DNA of 34,895 nucleotides from Bacteroides sp. (GTDB lineage: Bacteria > Bacteroidota > Bacteroidia > Bacteroidales > Bacteroidaceae): NCBI GenBank assembly GCA_015060735.1, contig SUXX01000025.1, positions 1 through 34,895 of the forward strand, written 5' to 3'. The notes below the pieces were generated by a model. It searched no databases. It saw only the letters and a list, made by a program, of their open reading frames with translations, and was not told where the DNA came from. Of this stretch, positions 17,202 to 25,419 are shown in pieces. Numbering within the stretch: the stretch's first letter is position 1; every line of letters starts with the position of its first letter. The position numbers and the translations under genes are program-made.

Positions 17202-18422
17202 TTATAAATAAGTTAATGTCGAGAGTGAGTCCTCGTCCAGCATCTCGTTGGCTACTTCCCACAAGTCGTGGGCGGTCAAAGCTTCGATTCTTCGGAAGAC
17301 TCCTTCCGGTCCTTCAAACTTGTCGTAATGTAGGAAAGTCTTAGCCATATCCAATGCATAATTTTCTGAATTGTCGCAAGCAACTCCTATCTGTCCGATG
17401 ATTTGCTTTTGGGCTGCAGAGAACTGGGTACTGCTTAGTGGATGTTCACGCAGGCATTTCAACTCTTTATGGACAAGCTGCATGCATCGTTCGACATGCT
17501 TGGGGTCTGTGCCGAAGTAGATGCAGAAAAGTCCCGTATCGGTGTATGACGTGAGGTTGGCTTCTACGTTGTAAACCAATCCGCTTCGTTCTCGTAAGGC
17601 TACATTCAGTCGGCTGTTCATGCCGGGACCTCCCAATAAATTGTTCAATAGATACAGGGCAGTTCGTTTCTCGTTATGAGCATCATAGCCTCTACGACCT
17701 ATCATGACATGAGCCTGGTGTGTATCTCTCTGCAAACGTAAGGTTTGCGGATGATAAGGCAACGGAGATGTTCGTTGATAGGTATGTTCGGATGATGGAA
17801 TGTCATTGACAGCTTTTTCAACAAGACGAACAACTCGTTTGAAGTCCAAATCGCCAAAAACAAAGAAAATCATGTTGTCCGGTCGATAGAAACGGGAGGT
17901 GAACTGCAGAGCATCCCGGCTTTGGAAACCATGCAGCAATTCGGGCTTGCCCAATATCTTCCGACCGAGTGGATGATGGGGGAATATTAATTCTTCAAAA
18001 TCATCAAAGATAAGTTCAGAAGGGCTGTCTTCGTAACTTTGTATCTCATCGATGATGACTTCCACTTCCTTGTCTATCTCCTGTTGCGGAAAAGTGCTGT
18101 GAAAGACAATATCGGCCAATAAGTCGACGGCACGAGGGAAATGTTCAACCAGAAAAGCACTGTAAACCACGGTTTCTTCTTTGTTCGTATAAGCATTTAG
18201 GTCACCGCCTACATGCTCCATCCGGTTTACGATGTGCCAGGAGCGTCTCCTTTTTGTTCCTTTGAATAACAAGTGCTCCACAAAATGAGCCATACCTTGC
18301 TCCTGTTCCTCTTCGTCGCGGGTACCGGCATCGATGGCAAAACCACAATAGGCTACGGCAGCCTTTCTAGGGGCGTGAATGATTCGTAGTCCGTTGGGTA
18401 ATGTATGTGTATTATAGTTCAT
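17202..18422 (-). CDS. M16-family zinc peptidase (insulinase/processing-peptidase type)
   Basis: A 406-residue protein with the inverted zinc motif HFVEH (H46, E49, H50) followed about 76 residues later by E126 in EVEVIIDEIQSYED, the full M16 metal site. The C-terminal half has the inactive-like second domain typical of M16B single-chain subunits, including the LLGGPGMNSRLNVALRERSGLVYNVEA glycine-rich and Arg/Tyr region. No signal peptide is evident, so it is probably cytoplasmic and degrades or processes peptides. It is first in an apparent operon with the GH95 gene; the functional link is unclear and may be only positional. A -7 box lies 30-37 bases upstream. Confidence 0.9.
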   Translation of the reverse strand: MNYNTHTLPNGLRIIHAPRKAAVAYCGFAIDAGTRDEEEQEQGMAHFVEHLLFKGTKRRRSWHIVNRMEHVGGDLNAYTNKEETVVYSAFLVEHFPRAVDLLADIVFHSTFPQQEIDKEVEVIIDEIQSYEDSPSELIFDDFEELIFPHHPLGRKILGKPELLHGFQSRDALQFTSRFYRPDNMIFFVFGDLDFKRVVRLVEKAVNDIPSSEHTYQRTSPLPYHPQTLRLQRDTHQAHVMIGRRGYDAHNEKRTALYLLNNLLGGPGMNSRLNVALRERSGLVYNVEANLTSYTDTGLFCIYFGTDPKHVERCMQLVHKELKCLREHPLSSTQFSAAQKQIIGQIGVACDNSENYALDMAKTFLHYDKFEGPEGVFRRIEALTAHDLWEVANEMLDEDSLSTLTYL

Positions 18423-18451
18423 CGTTTTAAAGTGAATTCATCTTTGAAGGA

Positions 18452-18459
18452 CAAAAATA
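18452..18459 (-). promoter_or_regulatory. -7 box for the M16-GH95 operon
   Basis: The minus-strand sequence TATTTTTG fits TAnnTTTG. It lies 30 bases before the M16 start and just outside the left boundary of the mobile element. Confidence 0.45.
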
Positions 18460-18482
18460 CGGAAAAACTTATTGTAATTACT

Positions 18483-18500
18483 TAAAAAATACGGATATTT
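18483..18500 (+). repeat. Left attachment-site repeat of the integrated element
   Basis: TAAAAAATACGGATATTT is repeated exactly at 29118-29135 in the same orientation. The element genes lie between the copies, with an integrase starting 128 bases inside this one. An 11-base part (AAAAATACGGA) also occurs once more, just outside, at 18453-18463. Confidence 0.85.
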
Positions 18501-18571
18501 CTTCATGAAAAGAAATAAAAGGCAGAATATGCCCTACAAGCATTTGTAGAGAGGGTTGGAGACTTAATTGA

Positions 18572-18623
18572 AGCCATAAGAACAGGATTTAATAACGGAT
18601 TTTAATAACGAATATTAAGAACG
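18572..18623 (+). repeat. Four tandem 13-bp repeats before the integrase gene
   Basis: The AACG/AACA core occurs at 18581, 18594, 18607 and 18620, an exact 13-base period, each preceded by a TTAATA- or TTAAG-like stretch. The array ends five bases before the integrase ATG. It may be an array of integrase arm-type sites or an operator controlling the integrase. A 6-bp inverted repeat (CTACAA, 4-base spacer, TTGTAG) lies upstream at 18534-18549. Confidence 0.6.
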
Positions 18624-18628
18624 GACTT

Positions 18629-20281
18629 ATGGAAAATCAGATTTTTGTTAATGAATTTACTTGCAACTTCAATCTTAGAGAACCAAAAGCGAAGAAGCCG
18701 ACCAATATCTATTTCATTGTTTGCATAGAGGGTAAGCAAATGAAATTCTCAACAGGAGTAAAAATCTACCCCGAGCAGTGGAACAAAAAGAAACAGGAAG
18801 CATACATAAGCTTTCGCTTATCGGAACTTGACAATCAAAACAATGCTATCGTAAATGCAAAAATAACTTCCATGAGGAAGGATTTTATGGATTATAAAAC
18901 CTATCTTTGTGAAAATCCTAAAGAGTTAATTTATAGGATACCTTTGTTGAAAAGATTTATATATAAAGATAGCATGAAAAAGAAAGCAAGCATTTCAGCC
19001 ATAGCAATGATGAGAAAAATCATAGAAAGTAGACAAAGTAAAGAAAGTACAAAGTCTCAATACAACAACACTATAGACAAATTTGAAAGATACCTTAAAG
19101 AGAACAACATTGAGGATGACTTTAAAAATATGAATCTCAAAACAATCAATGGTTATCAACAATATCTTCTGGATGAAAACACTAAGCCTGTAACCATTGG
19201 AAATATCATTAGAGGAACATTGTTTCCTATATTGAGAAAAGCTGATAAGAATATTGATATGCCGTTTGATTGGCGTACAAGCAATTTGGATAGTTTTGAG
19301 TTGGTAAGAGACAATTCAAATAAGGAAATGGCTGATAACAAGAAAGTAACGTTGTCAGAAGAACAAGTTATGCAAATTCATGCTTTTGAGATAACGAAAG
19401 AAAGCATTAAGGATATTTACAAGCAAGAAATCCAAGATGTTCATCTCCAACGATTCCAAGAAATCAAAGATATGTTTGTGTTTCAATGTTTGGTAGGACA
19501 AAGAATATCAGACCTTCCAAAATTCTTCAATGGAGAAAATAATATTGATACAGAGCATAATACCATTTCAATTATTCAGAAAAAGACAGGAACAAGAGCT
19601 TATATTCCAATACACCCTATTACACAGGAATTGCTGAATAAGTACAATGGGCATATTTTGGAATATTATAGTGATAAAAATACAACCACAAACGTTTATC
19701 TAAGAAAGTTACTTAAACAAATTGGTTTCAATGAAGAAATTACTTATGAAGAAAACGGCAAGCTTATAACAGAACCATTATACGAATTGATACATACTCA
19801 CACAGCACGCCATACATTCGTTACTATCATGTGCAGAAAAGGTGTTCCCAAAGACATGGTAATATTGGCTACAGGGCATGAAGATACAAAGATGATTGAT
19901 GAAGTTTATTCACACCTCACCCATAAGGACAAGTCCAAAAAAGTGGCAGTAGCCTTTGAAAAGGCTATCAATCCAGAAAAAGTTGAAGCCTCAACAGAGA
20001 GTATCAATGCTGACAAAATTTTGGAATTGATAAACAAAGGAATTGCAGAAGCACTTGCACCTTTGAACAAGAAGTTGGAAGATGTCAAGGAAGTAACAAA
20101 CCACATCAAAGCCAACAAAGCAACTATTAAAGAAGAAAACGTAAATTTAATAACAGGCATGGTAATCTCTTTGTTACAAGATGACATACCCTTGTTTGCC
20201 ATAAATAATATGCTTGATACCACAGGCTTGCTTTACTCAACAAGTCATGTGAAAACAGGTGTTTATTACCCCATTAAATAG
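18629..20281 (+). CDS. int: Tyrosine-recombinase integrase of the element
   Basis: A 550-residue site-specific recombinase that would integrate and excise the element. The N-terminal 110 residues look like the arm-binding domain of Bacteroidetes integrases (LREPKAKKPTNIYFIVCIEGKQ, STGVKIYPEQWNKK). A core-binding SAM-like domain spans about 120-235. The catalytic domain has R292 (VGQRISDL), K318/K319 (QKKTGTR), H391-x-x-R394 (HTARHTF), H417 (ATGHED) and nucleophile Y427 (EVYSHL); the set is complete. The C-terminus is about 100 residues longer than usual, with a possible coiled stretch (LAPLNKKLEDVKEVTNHIKANK). It lies 128 bases inside the left attachment repeat, reads inward and stops with TAG. 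Confidence 0.94.
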   Translation: MENQIFVNEFTCNFNLREPKAKKPTNIYFIVCIEGKQMKFSTGVKIYPEQWNKKKQEAYISFRLSELDNQNNAIVNAKITSMRKDFMDYKTYLCENPKELIYRIPLLKRFIYKDSMKKKASISAIAMMRKIIESRQSKESTKSQYNNTIDKFERYLKENNIEDDFKNMNLKTINGYQQYLLDENTKPVTIGNIIRGTLFPILRKADKNIDMPFDWRTSNLDSFELVRDNSNKEMADNKKVTLSEEQVMQIHAFEITKESIKDIYKQEIQDVHLQRFQEIKDMFVFQCLVGQRISDLPKFFNGENNIDTEHNTISIIQKKTGTRAYIPIHPITQELLNKYNGHILEYYSDKNTTTNVYLRKLLKQIGFNEEITYEENGKLITEPLYELIHTHTARHTFVTIMCRKGVPKDMVILATGHEDTKMIDEVYSHLTHKDKSKKVAVAFEKAINPEKVEASTESINADKILELINKGIAEALAPLNKKLEDVKEVTNHIKANKATIKEENVNLITGMVISLLQDDIPLFAINNMLDTTGLLYSTSHVKTGVYYPIK

Positions 20282-20289
20282 AAATAGTT

Positions 20290-21297
20290 ATGGTTATTGA
20301 AGAATTAGAAGACAGAGAATTTTACTTATATGCACCAACTGCATTACGTAATGAACCTCTTCTTGAATATGTTTGGGAAGTGGCTCTGGAATTTGCAAAG
20401 ATAGTAGCCCCGTTAGAGCATGAAATGTTTGAAACAAGTGCTCCCACTATTTTTGCCAACAGATACGCCGAAAGCAAACTGACGGATAAAGAAAGATATT
20501 TAAGATTTATAAAAAATTACAAATGTGACAACATTACATTTGAAGAATATTCCAAGTGGAGATACCGTAAATTAGACACAAGATTTAAAGAAAGGTTTCT
20601 ATCAAACGAAAAGTTACAAAATACCATAAAAGCTTTTGACCTTGATGTTAGCAAATTCTGGTATCTACTATTGTTCGTTTATGATTACATTGAAGATTTT
20701 GCAACAGATGCACCAACATTGAAGAAAAGTACATTGGAAGAATTTAACTGCCTCTATAAAATGCTGAATGAAACATCAGTCATTACATTTACAAAAGGAA
20801 ATCGTAAGTGCTATGAGACAAATCGGAAAGACATAATTGGATTGGTTAAGACAGCCTTGGATTATTTTGCAAAAAATTATAATGACATTTACAATAACAT
20901 TCCAGAAGGAGAATGCACAATTGAGCCTCTTAAAAAGCTTGGTTTAGATGATTTTATTGACCCTACTCCTATTATTGACCGGAAGAAAAGACAAGGGTTG
21001 TCTACGACTCATAAAAAATGGTACTTTACCAAGATGTTCGATTTCTTTTTGAAAAATAGAAAAGCCAAGCCATTACCACATGTGAAAGAGAAAGTTTCAA
21101 CGGATAAATACATGTTTATTTCCCGTCTGATTTATACGGTTGGTTATCATGGAAAAGCTTACAATATTGATAAGAACCTCAAAACCAATAACAACAACAG
21201 AATGCTTTCAAACCTATTGCATAAATACGCCAAGAAAGAATTTCCGTTAGTAGTGCAACAGGACTATTGGACAAGGCATATTATTTTGAAAGAATAA
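20290..21297 (+). CDS. Unknown 335-residue protein following the integrase
   Basis: The product is not recognised. It begins 8 bases after the integrase stop, so it is probably co-transcribed with it. The protein is rich in charged and aromatic residues and shows no signal peptide or membrane span. The N-terminal half is predicted helical (EYVWEVALEFAKIVAPLEHEMFE). The C-terminal part is strongly basic (DRKKRQGLSTTHKKWYFTKMFDFFLKNRKAKPLP; then NLKTNNNNRMLSNLLHKYAKKEF), consistent with nucleic-acid binding. The position suggests a role in integration, excision or element maintenance, but this is inference only. Confidence 0.75.
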   Translation: MVIEELEDREFYLYAPTALRNEPLLEYVWEVALEFAKIVAPLEHEMFETSAPTIFANRYAESKLTDKERYLRFIKNYKCDNITFEEYSKWRYRKLDTRFKERFLSNEKLQNTIKAFDLDVSKFWYLLLFVYDYIEDFATDAPTLKKSTLEEFNCLYKMLNETSVITFTKGNRKCYETNRKDIIGLVKTALDYFAKNYNDIYNNIPEGECTIEPLKKLGLDDFIDPTPIIDRKKRQGLSTTHKKWYFTKMFDFFLKNRKAKPLPHVKEKVSTDKYMFISRLIYTVGYHGKAYNIDKNLKTNNNNRMLSNLLHKYAKKEFPLVVQQDYWTRHIILKE

Positions 21298-21300
21298 ATG

Positions 21301-21329
21301 TGTCCTAAAAAGTCGCTGAATTTTGGACA
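21301..21329 (+). promoter_or_regulatory. Bulged inverted repeat upstream of the ParB-like gene
   Basis: TGTCC-T-AAAA pairs with TTTT-GGACA around a 10-base loop. It directly follows the preceding stop codon. It has no T-run, so it is more likely an operator or RNA hairpin than an intrinsic terminator. Confidence 0.35.
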
Positions 21330-21373
21330 CATACGCCTTTCTTCATTTGTTTCTTTGTCTTATTCAACATTTC

Positions 21374-21381
21374 TACTTTTG
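21374..21381 (+). promoter_or_regulatory. -7 box for the ParB-like gene
   Basis: TACTTTTG matches TAnnTTTG. TTTG at 21354-21357 or 21346-21349 could be the -33 element, although spacings of 16 or 24 are not ideal. Confidence 0.4.
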
Positions 21382-21453
21382 TCCCCGTAAAACAATTATT
21401 AAACGGGCGTGCCAGAAGCCAAGACAAATCCGCAGGGCAGCGGTGTAAAAAAG

Positions 21454-22380
21454 ATGACAGAAGCAAAAAAAGAAAGTATGAAACAAGAAATGTTGACATT
21501 GAAAGAAGCAATGCAGATTATCACATTGGCTGTGTTGCAAAGTAAGGGAATCAAAATTGCCAGACTGGCAGGTAACAGAAACCTTGACCAGAAGATTATC
21601 AAGGCTAAGAAGAAGTCCTTGAAGGAAACAGGCTTGTTGGTTCCAGCCATTATCGTTGAAGCAAGTTTGGTTTTGGAAGAAGGACTTGAAGTGGTGGATT
21701 TTGAAACAGGTGAAGCCGTGACGGAAGAAAACGCTGATGAATACGTGGTGTTGGTTGATGCAAACCACCGTTACAGGGCTCACTTAGAATTGGTGAAGTC
21801 AGACGATGAATACAACAAGGATTTTGCAGTCATGTTTCCGTTACAGGATATTGACGTTTGCAAGATGTTGAGTGAAATCAACGTAGCTACTAATCCATGG
21901 AAAACTGCTGACTATGGCAAGGGTGCTGCAATGGTTTTGAAAGAAGAACTTCCGCTTTTGACAGCTATCAACTCCCTTACAGAAAAGGGCTATTCTGTGG
22001 AAGCTGCTTGTAAGTGGTTAACCTTTGCTTGCAAGGTAACTAAATCCGTTATGGCAAAAGCCATGAACGGTGTGGTTACTGAAGCTCTTAGAAAGGAAAA
22101 TGGGATTGAACGTGGCATGAAGTTGATTGATGCAGCCAAGAAATCGTTTGCAGAGGATTTCTTGAAGACCAGAACATTGCCAGATTGGGTAATCAGCAAG
22201 GCTGATGACTTTGAAGGTAGCAAGGCTGAATTTACTGAAAAGATGTGTAAGTTCCTGTCAAGCTTTGACAGGGAAACCGCTACTGACATTGAAAAGAGTA
22301 AGGGTACAAGAGGTGGGGACACCAAGGAAACTATTATAAACAGAAAGCTGAACAAACTGTGGGACAAGTTGAAAGACTAA
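21454..22380 (+). CDS. ParB-like (ParB/sulfiredoxin-fold) protein
   Basis: A 308-residue protein if started at the ATG at 21454 (MTEAKKESMK); a GTG at 21409 would add 15 residues. Residues about 35-115 resemble the ParB/Srx N-terminal fold: RLAGNRNLDQKIIKAKKKSL, ETGLLVPAIIVEA, then VLVDANHRYRAHLEL at about 99-113, corresponding to the ParB box with a conserved N/H-R-x-R-A. Chromosomal ParB proteins bind CTP here; many mobile-element relatives have other, unproven roles. The C-terminal half is helical, with possible DNA-binding segments. No parS sites or ParA gene are visible, so partitioning is not established. A terminator follows, and the next gene is the radical-SAM-like DUF5131 protein. 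Confidence 0.7.
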   Translation: MTEAKKESMKQEMLTLKEAMQIITLAVLQSKGIKIARLAGNRNLDQKIIKAKKKSLKETGLLVPAIIVEASLVLEEGLEVVDFETGEAVTEENADEYVVLVDANHRYRAHLELVKSDDEYNKDFAVMFPLQDIDVCKMLSEINVATNPWKTADYGKGAAMVLKEELPLLTAINSLTEKGYSVEAACKWLTFACKVTKSVMAKAMNGVVTEALRKENGIERGMKLIDAAKKSFAEDFLKTRTLPDWVISKADDFEGSKAEFTEKMCKFLSSFDRETATDIEKSKGTRGGDTKETIINRKLNKLWDKLKD

Positions 22381-22389
22381 AAACTGAAT

Positions 22390-22423
22390 GCCTGTTATCA
22401 AAATGGTAACAGGCTTCTTTTTT
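22390..22423 (+). terminator. Terminator after the ParB-like gene
   Basis: GCCTGTTA (22390-22397) pairs with TAACAGGC (22407-22414) and is followed by TTCTTTTTT. It begins 10 bases after the stop codon. Confidence 0.85.
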
Positions 22424-22461
22424 GACGATTACAAACTATGTTAAATTAAAACTATTTTACA

Positions 22462-23145
22462 ATGATAAGAGAAGCAAAAGGGAATATGTACAAGTTTATC
22501 ACTCATACATGGAATCCCATACAAGGAAAGTGCTTGCATGATTGTGCATACTGCTATATGAAACGAAGCCCACAATATAGCAAGCCTATATTTATTGAAT
22601 CTGAAATGACTACACCATTAAATGGCAGAGATGTTTTTATTGGCAGTTCCACTGATGTGTTTGCAGAAAACATCCCGTCTGAATGGATAAATAGGACACT
22701 GAACCATTGTTTGGAAGAATACGAAAAGGGAAATTGCAGTATGTTCCTGTTACAATCAAAGAATCCAAAACGGTTTCTGGAGTTCATCAACCATCCTATT
22801 ATGAAAAGATGTGTGTTGTGTACCACCATTGAAACTAATCGTTTTTATCCAGACTTCATGCGTAATGCTCCTAAGATTGAGGAACGAGTGGAAGCTATGG
22901 AAGATGTTGCCAAACAAGGCATAGCCACAATGGTTACAGCAGAACCACTTATGCAATTTGACTTAGAAACCATGCTTGATTACTTGAAAAGGTGTCAGCC
23001 AAAAGTCGTGAACATAGGAAGGAATACCCGTAGAGAAATTGAATTGCCAGAGCCAACAAAAGAAGAAGTTCAACAGCTAATATTGGGGCTGAAAGAGTTT
23101 ACAAAAGTTCATATCAAAGAAAACGGTAAGTTCTGGTTGGCGTAA
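22462..23145 (+). CDS. DUF5131-type (phage Gp37/Gp68-like) radical-SAM-like protein
   Basis: A 227-residue protein with HTWNPIQGKC at the start and Cys24-x3-Cys28-x2-Cys31 (CLHDCAYC), the radical-SAM [4Fe-4S]/SAM cluster pattern. The WNP..GC..C..CY context fits the DUF5131 family found in phages and mobile elements. Later conserved-looking segments are VFIGSSTDVFAE, FLLQSKNPKRFLEF, CTTIETNRFYPD and MVTAEPLMQFD, consistent with a partial TIM-barrel. The reaction is unknown; relatives are often beside ParB-like proteins, as here. It follows the ParB-like gene's terminator and has its own terminator, so it may be transcribed separately. Confidence 0.75.
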   Translation: MIREAKGNMYKFITHTWNPIQGKCLHDCAYCYMKRSPQYSKPIFIESEMTTPLNGRDVFIGSSTDVFAENIPSEWINRTLNHCLEEYEKGNCSMFLLQSKNPKRFLEFINHPIMKRCVLCTTIETNRFYPDFMRNAPKIEERVEAMEDVAKQGIATMVTAEPLMQFDLETMLDYLKRCQPKVVNIGRNTRREIELPEPTKEEVQQLILGLKEFTKVHIKENGKFWLA

Positions 23146-23157
23146 TGGTAGAGGAAG

Positions 23158-23205
23158 AAAGTTGGAGGAAATCTTGTTTAAAGTGGAATCCAACTTTTTC
23201 TTTTT
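23158..23205 (+). terminator. Terminator after the DUF5131-type gene
   Basis: AAAGTTGGA (23158-23166) pairs with TCCAACTTT (23189-23197), followed by a T-rich run to 23205. The rest of the gap to 23576 (about 370 bases) is AT-rich; no gene, tRNA or clear promoter was recognised in it. Confidence 0.75.
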
Positions 23206-23576
23206 ATGCAACATAATATATCATCCACTCTACCAGACAAGGTACACAACCAATCCTATTAAGAAGAGTTGCTAATGACAAAAACACCATATTTCAGTTC
23301 TATCAAAATTCAAGAATACATAAAATAGGATTCCATTATTTAACCCCCTCCCCATAAGAACCAACTTCCAATATTTATAGGGTAATTGGCAAGTGTGCCC
23401 ACAACCCTTTTAGTCCCCCTCCTCAATATTGATATAAAAGAATGCTTTTTGAAAAATGTAGGCAAATGTAAAGAGCCCAAAATACTAAAATAGTCATTGT
23501 AAAAGTATCAAAATTATTATAGGTAATAGAAGTTATTGCCATTCAATCAATTATTAACCCTTTAATTATTTTCATT

Positions 23577-24596
23577 ATGAACGAAATTATTACAATGCCA
23601 ACAGGTTTGGCAAAGAGATTCAATTTGGGAGAATACGCAGAAGAAGCTATCGTTGTGGAAGATACTATCATCAGAACTCCCAACAATTTGCATTTCATTG
23701 AAGCAAATACTTTGGAAGTGGACTTGCAGCACCTCAAAGCTGACTGCATCACTCCTGTTTTTGCAAAGGACAATGAACTGACCATTAACCACGCAGCATT
23801 TGTGCAGACCATACAGGAAGCTGCACAGGACTTTTTCAGAGGTGAAGTTGTGGACGATGCAGCAATCAGAGTGAGCCACATTATCAAAGGTAGAATCCCA
23901 GAAGCCTTGCATAAGCCAGCCAATCAGTTGTTGGAATCAGACAAGACTTTATACTATGAACGTTGTGCATTCTCTATTGATGTGCCTACCATTTGGCAAG
24001 ACGTGAACGGCAATCGTCTGAACCTCTCTATTGTGGGAGTTCGTGCGTACAATCTTCAATCGTTGTACACCAAGAAATCACCAGAGCTTTTCAAATTGGC
24101 TATTGGATTCAAGAACCAAGTTTGTTGCAATCTCTGTCTTTTCACTGACGGGTACAAGGAAGATTTAAGGGTAAGCAGCACCACTGAACTTTACAAGGCA
24201 GCTTTGGAGTTGTTCAATCAGTTCAACATTGCCAAGCAGATTCACTTGATGCAGCAACTTGGCAACACAAGCATGACAGAACACCAATTCTGTACATTCT
24301 TGGGTAAGTCCAGACTATATCAATGCTTGTCAACCAATGCACAGAAGCATTTGCCAAGATTGTTGCTGACTGATACGCAAGTCAATTTGGTTGCAAAATC
24401 CTATATCAAGGATGAGAACTTTGGTGGCACAGGTGGAGAATTGAACATGTGGAAGTTCTACAACTTGCTTACAGGAGCAAACAAGAGCAGCTATATTGAT
24501 AGCTTCTTGGATAGAAGTTTGAACGCATCTGAAATTGCGTTAGGCATAAATTCTGCCTTGCATGGTGCTGAACAATATAAATGGTTCATTGAATAA
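23577..24596 (+). CDS. DUF3871-like protein
   Basis: A 339-residue protein resembling the Bacteroidetes DUF3871 family, which is common on plasmids, phages and conjugative elements. The diagnostic stretch is FIEANTLEVDLQHLKADCITPVFAKDNELTI (about residues 39-69). Other features are RCAFSIDVPTI, the conserved-looking NLSIVGVRAYN, and GFKNQVCCNLCLFTDGYKEDLRVSS with clustered cysteines. No signal peptide or membrane segment is present. The function is unknown; the family pattern suggests a DNA- or host-interaction role for mobile elements. It stands alone between a long AT-rich gap and a strong terminator. Confidence 0.75.
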   Translation: MNEIITMPTGLAKRFNLGEYAEEAIVVEDTIIRTPNNLHFIEANTLEVDLQHLKADCITPVFAKDNELTINHAAFVQTIQEAAQDFFRGEVVDDAAIRVSHIIKGRIPEALHKPANQLLESDKTLYYERCAFSIDVPTIWQDVNGNRLNLSIVGVRAYNLQSLYTKKSPELFKLAIGFKNQVCCNLCLFTDGYKEDLRVSSTTELYKAALELFNQFNIAKQIHLMQQLGNTSMTEHQFCTFLGKSRLYQCLSTNAQKHLPRLLLTDTQVNLVAKSYIKDENFGGTGGELNMWKFYNLLTGANKSSYIDSFLDRSLNASEIALGINSALHGAEQYKWFIE

Positions 24597-24620
24597 ATGG
24601 GCTAATATTGATTGGAGAGA

Positions 24621-24656
24621 GAAAGGGCATCACTTGTTGGTGTCCTTTCTTTGTTT
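24621..24656 (+). terminator. Terminator after the DUF3871-like gene
   Basis: A 12-bp stem with two G-T pairs (arms 24621-24632 and 24638-24649) and a 5-base loop is followed by TTTGTTT. Confidence 0.85.
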
Positions 24657-24723
24657 ACTTTCACTTTTACATAAAAGAGCAAGTAAGCATATACTGAAAA
24701 TCAACGACTTACATTTAATGAGC

Positions 24724-24731
24724 TAATTTTG
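24724..24731 (+). promoter_or_regulatory. -7 box for the small recombinase gene
   Basis: TAATTTTG matches TAnnTTTG and would give a leader of about 35-40 bases before the ATG at 24772. No good -33 element is seen. Confidence 0.45.
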
Positions 24732-24771
24732 CTTTCACTTACATAGAAAAACCAACAAAAATGAAACAAAT

Positions 24772-25359
24772 ATGAGTTTGAAGAACAGCTATACAACAAG
24801 TGATTATCTCCAATGGGATATTGCTACATCATTAGTGAGGAAATTATACAGGGATAAGAATTATAGGATAAGTTTGCTTATAGGGTGTGGCATATTCTTT
24901 GGCTTACGCATTTCTGACATGTTACGTCTTAATTGGAATATGCTTCTGAATAAGGAAGCCAAGTTTGTACTGCTTGAAAAGAAAACAGGGAAACGTAGAG
25001 AGGTGAAGATAAATAAGGAATTTCAGAAGCATATCAAAGATTGCTACCAAGCATTACACATTAACAACATGGATGAGCCTTGTTTTCTATCCACAAAGGG
25101 CAAGACTTATTCTGTACAATGGATAAATCTTGTTTTCAAGGAACTGAAATACAGATATGGATTGAAGATAAACCATTTCTCTACTCATTCACTTAGAAAG
25201 ACGTTTGGCAGAAAGGTGTTTGAATCTTCTGATAATGCTGAACTTGCTTTGGTTAAGCTCATGGAGTTGTTCAACCATTCAAGTGTAACTATTACCAAGA
25301 GATATTTAGGATTGAAACAGGAAGAAATCTTACAAACATACGATTGCTTGAATTTCTGA
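24772..25359 (+). CDS. Minimal tyrosine recombinase (catalytic domain plus short N-terminus)
   Basis: Only 195 residues, yet the catalytic set is complete: R46 (GLRISDML), K71 (EKKTGKR), H139-x-x-R142 (HSLRKTF), H169 (FNHSSVT) and nucleophile Y178 (KRYLGL). There is no arm-binding domain, and almost none of the usual core-binding domain. It is therefore a second recombinase in the element besides the integrase. Small recombinases of this kind often invert or resolve DNA locally (fimbrial or surface-protein phase variation, dimer resolution). Here the gene ends just before a promoter, a structured RNA and a surface lipoprotein gene, so control of that lipoprotein is possible; this is inference. 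Similar TTTAC/TTTTACATAA sequences lie on both sides of the gene. Confidence 0.85.
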   Translation: MSLKNSYTTSDYLQWDIATSLVRKLYRDKNYRISLLIGCGIFFGLRISDMLRLNWNMLLNKEAKFVLLEKKTGKRREVKINKEFQKHIKDCYQALHINNMDEPCFLSTKGKTYSVQWINLVFKELKYRYGLKINHFSTHSLRKTFGRKVFESSDNAELALVKLMELFNHSSVTITKRYLGLKQEEILQTYDCLNF

Positions 25360-25382
25360 TTTATACTTTGCAAAGTTGTTTC

Positions 25383-25413
25383 TTGCTTTACTGAAACCTT
25401 TTACATAATTTTG
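25383..25413 (+). promoter_or_regulatory. Consensus Bacteroidota promoter for the structured RNA/lipoprotein transcript
   Basis: TTG at 25383-25385, a 20-base spacer and TAATTTTG at 25406-25413 together match both elements of the Bacteroidota vegetative promoter. A 12-base palindrome (ACTTTGCAAAGT, 25365-25376) lies just upstream and could be an operator or recombination site. Confidence 0.7.
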
Positions 25414-25419
25414 CATTGT

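Noticed and set aside
21301-21329. Intrinsic terminator after the unknown 335-residue gene
   Set aside because: The inverted repeat has a bulged stem and no following T-run.
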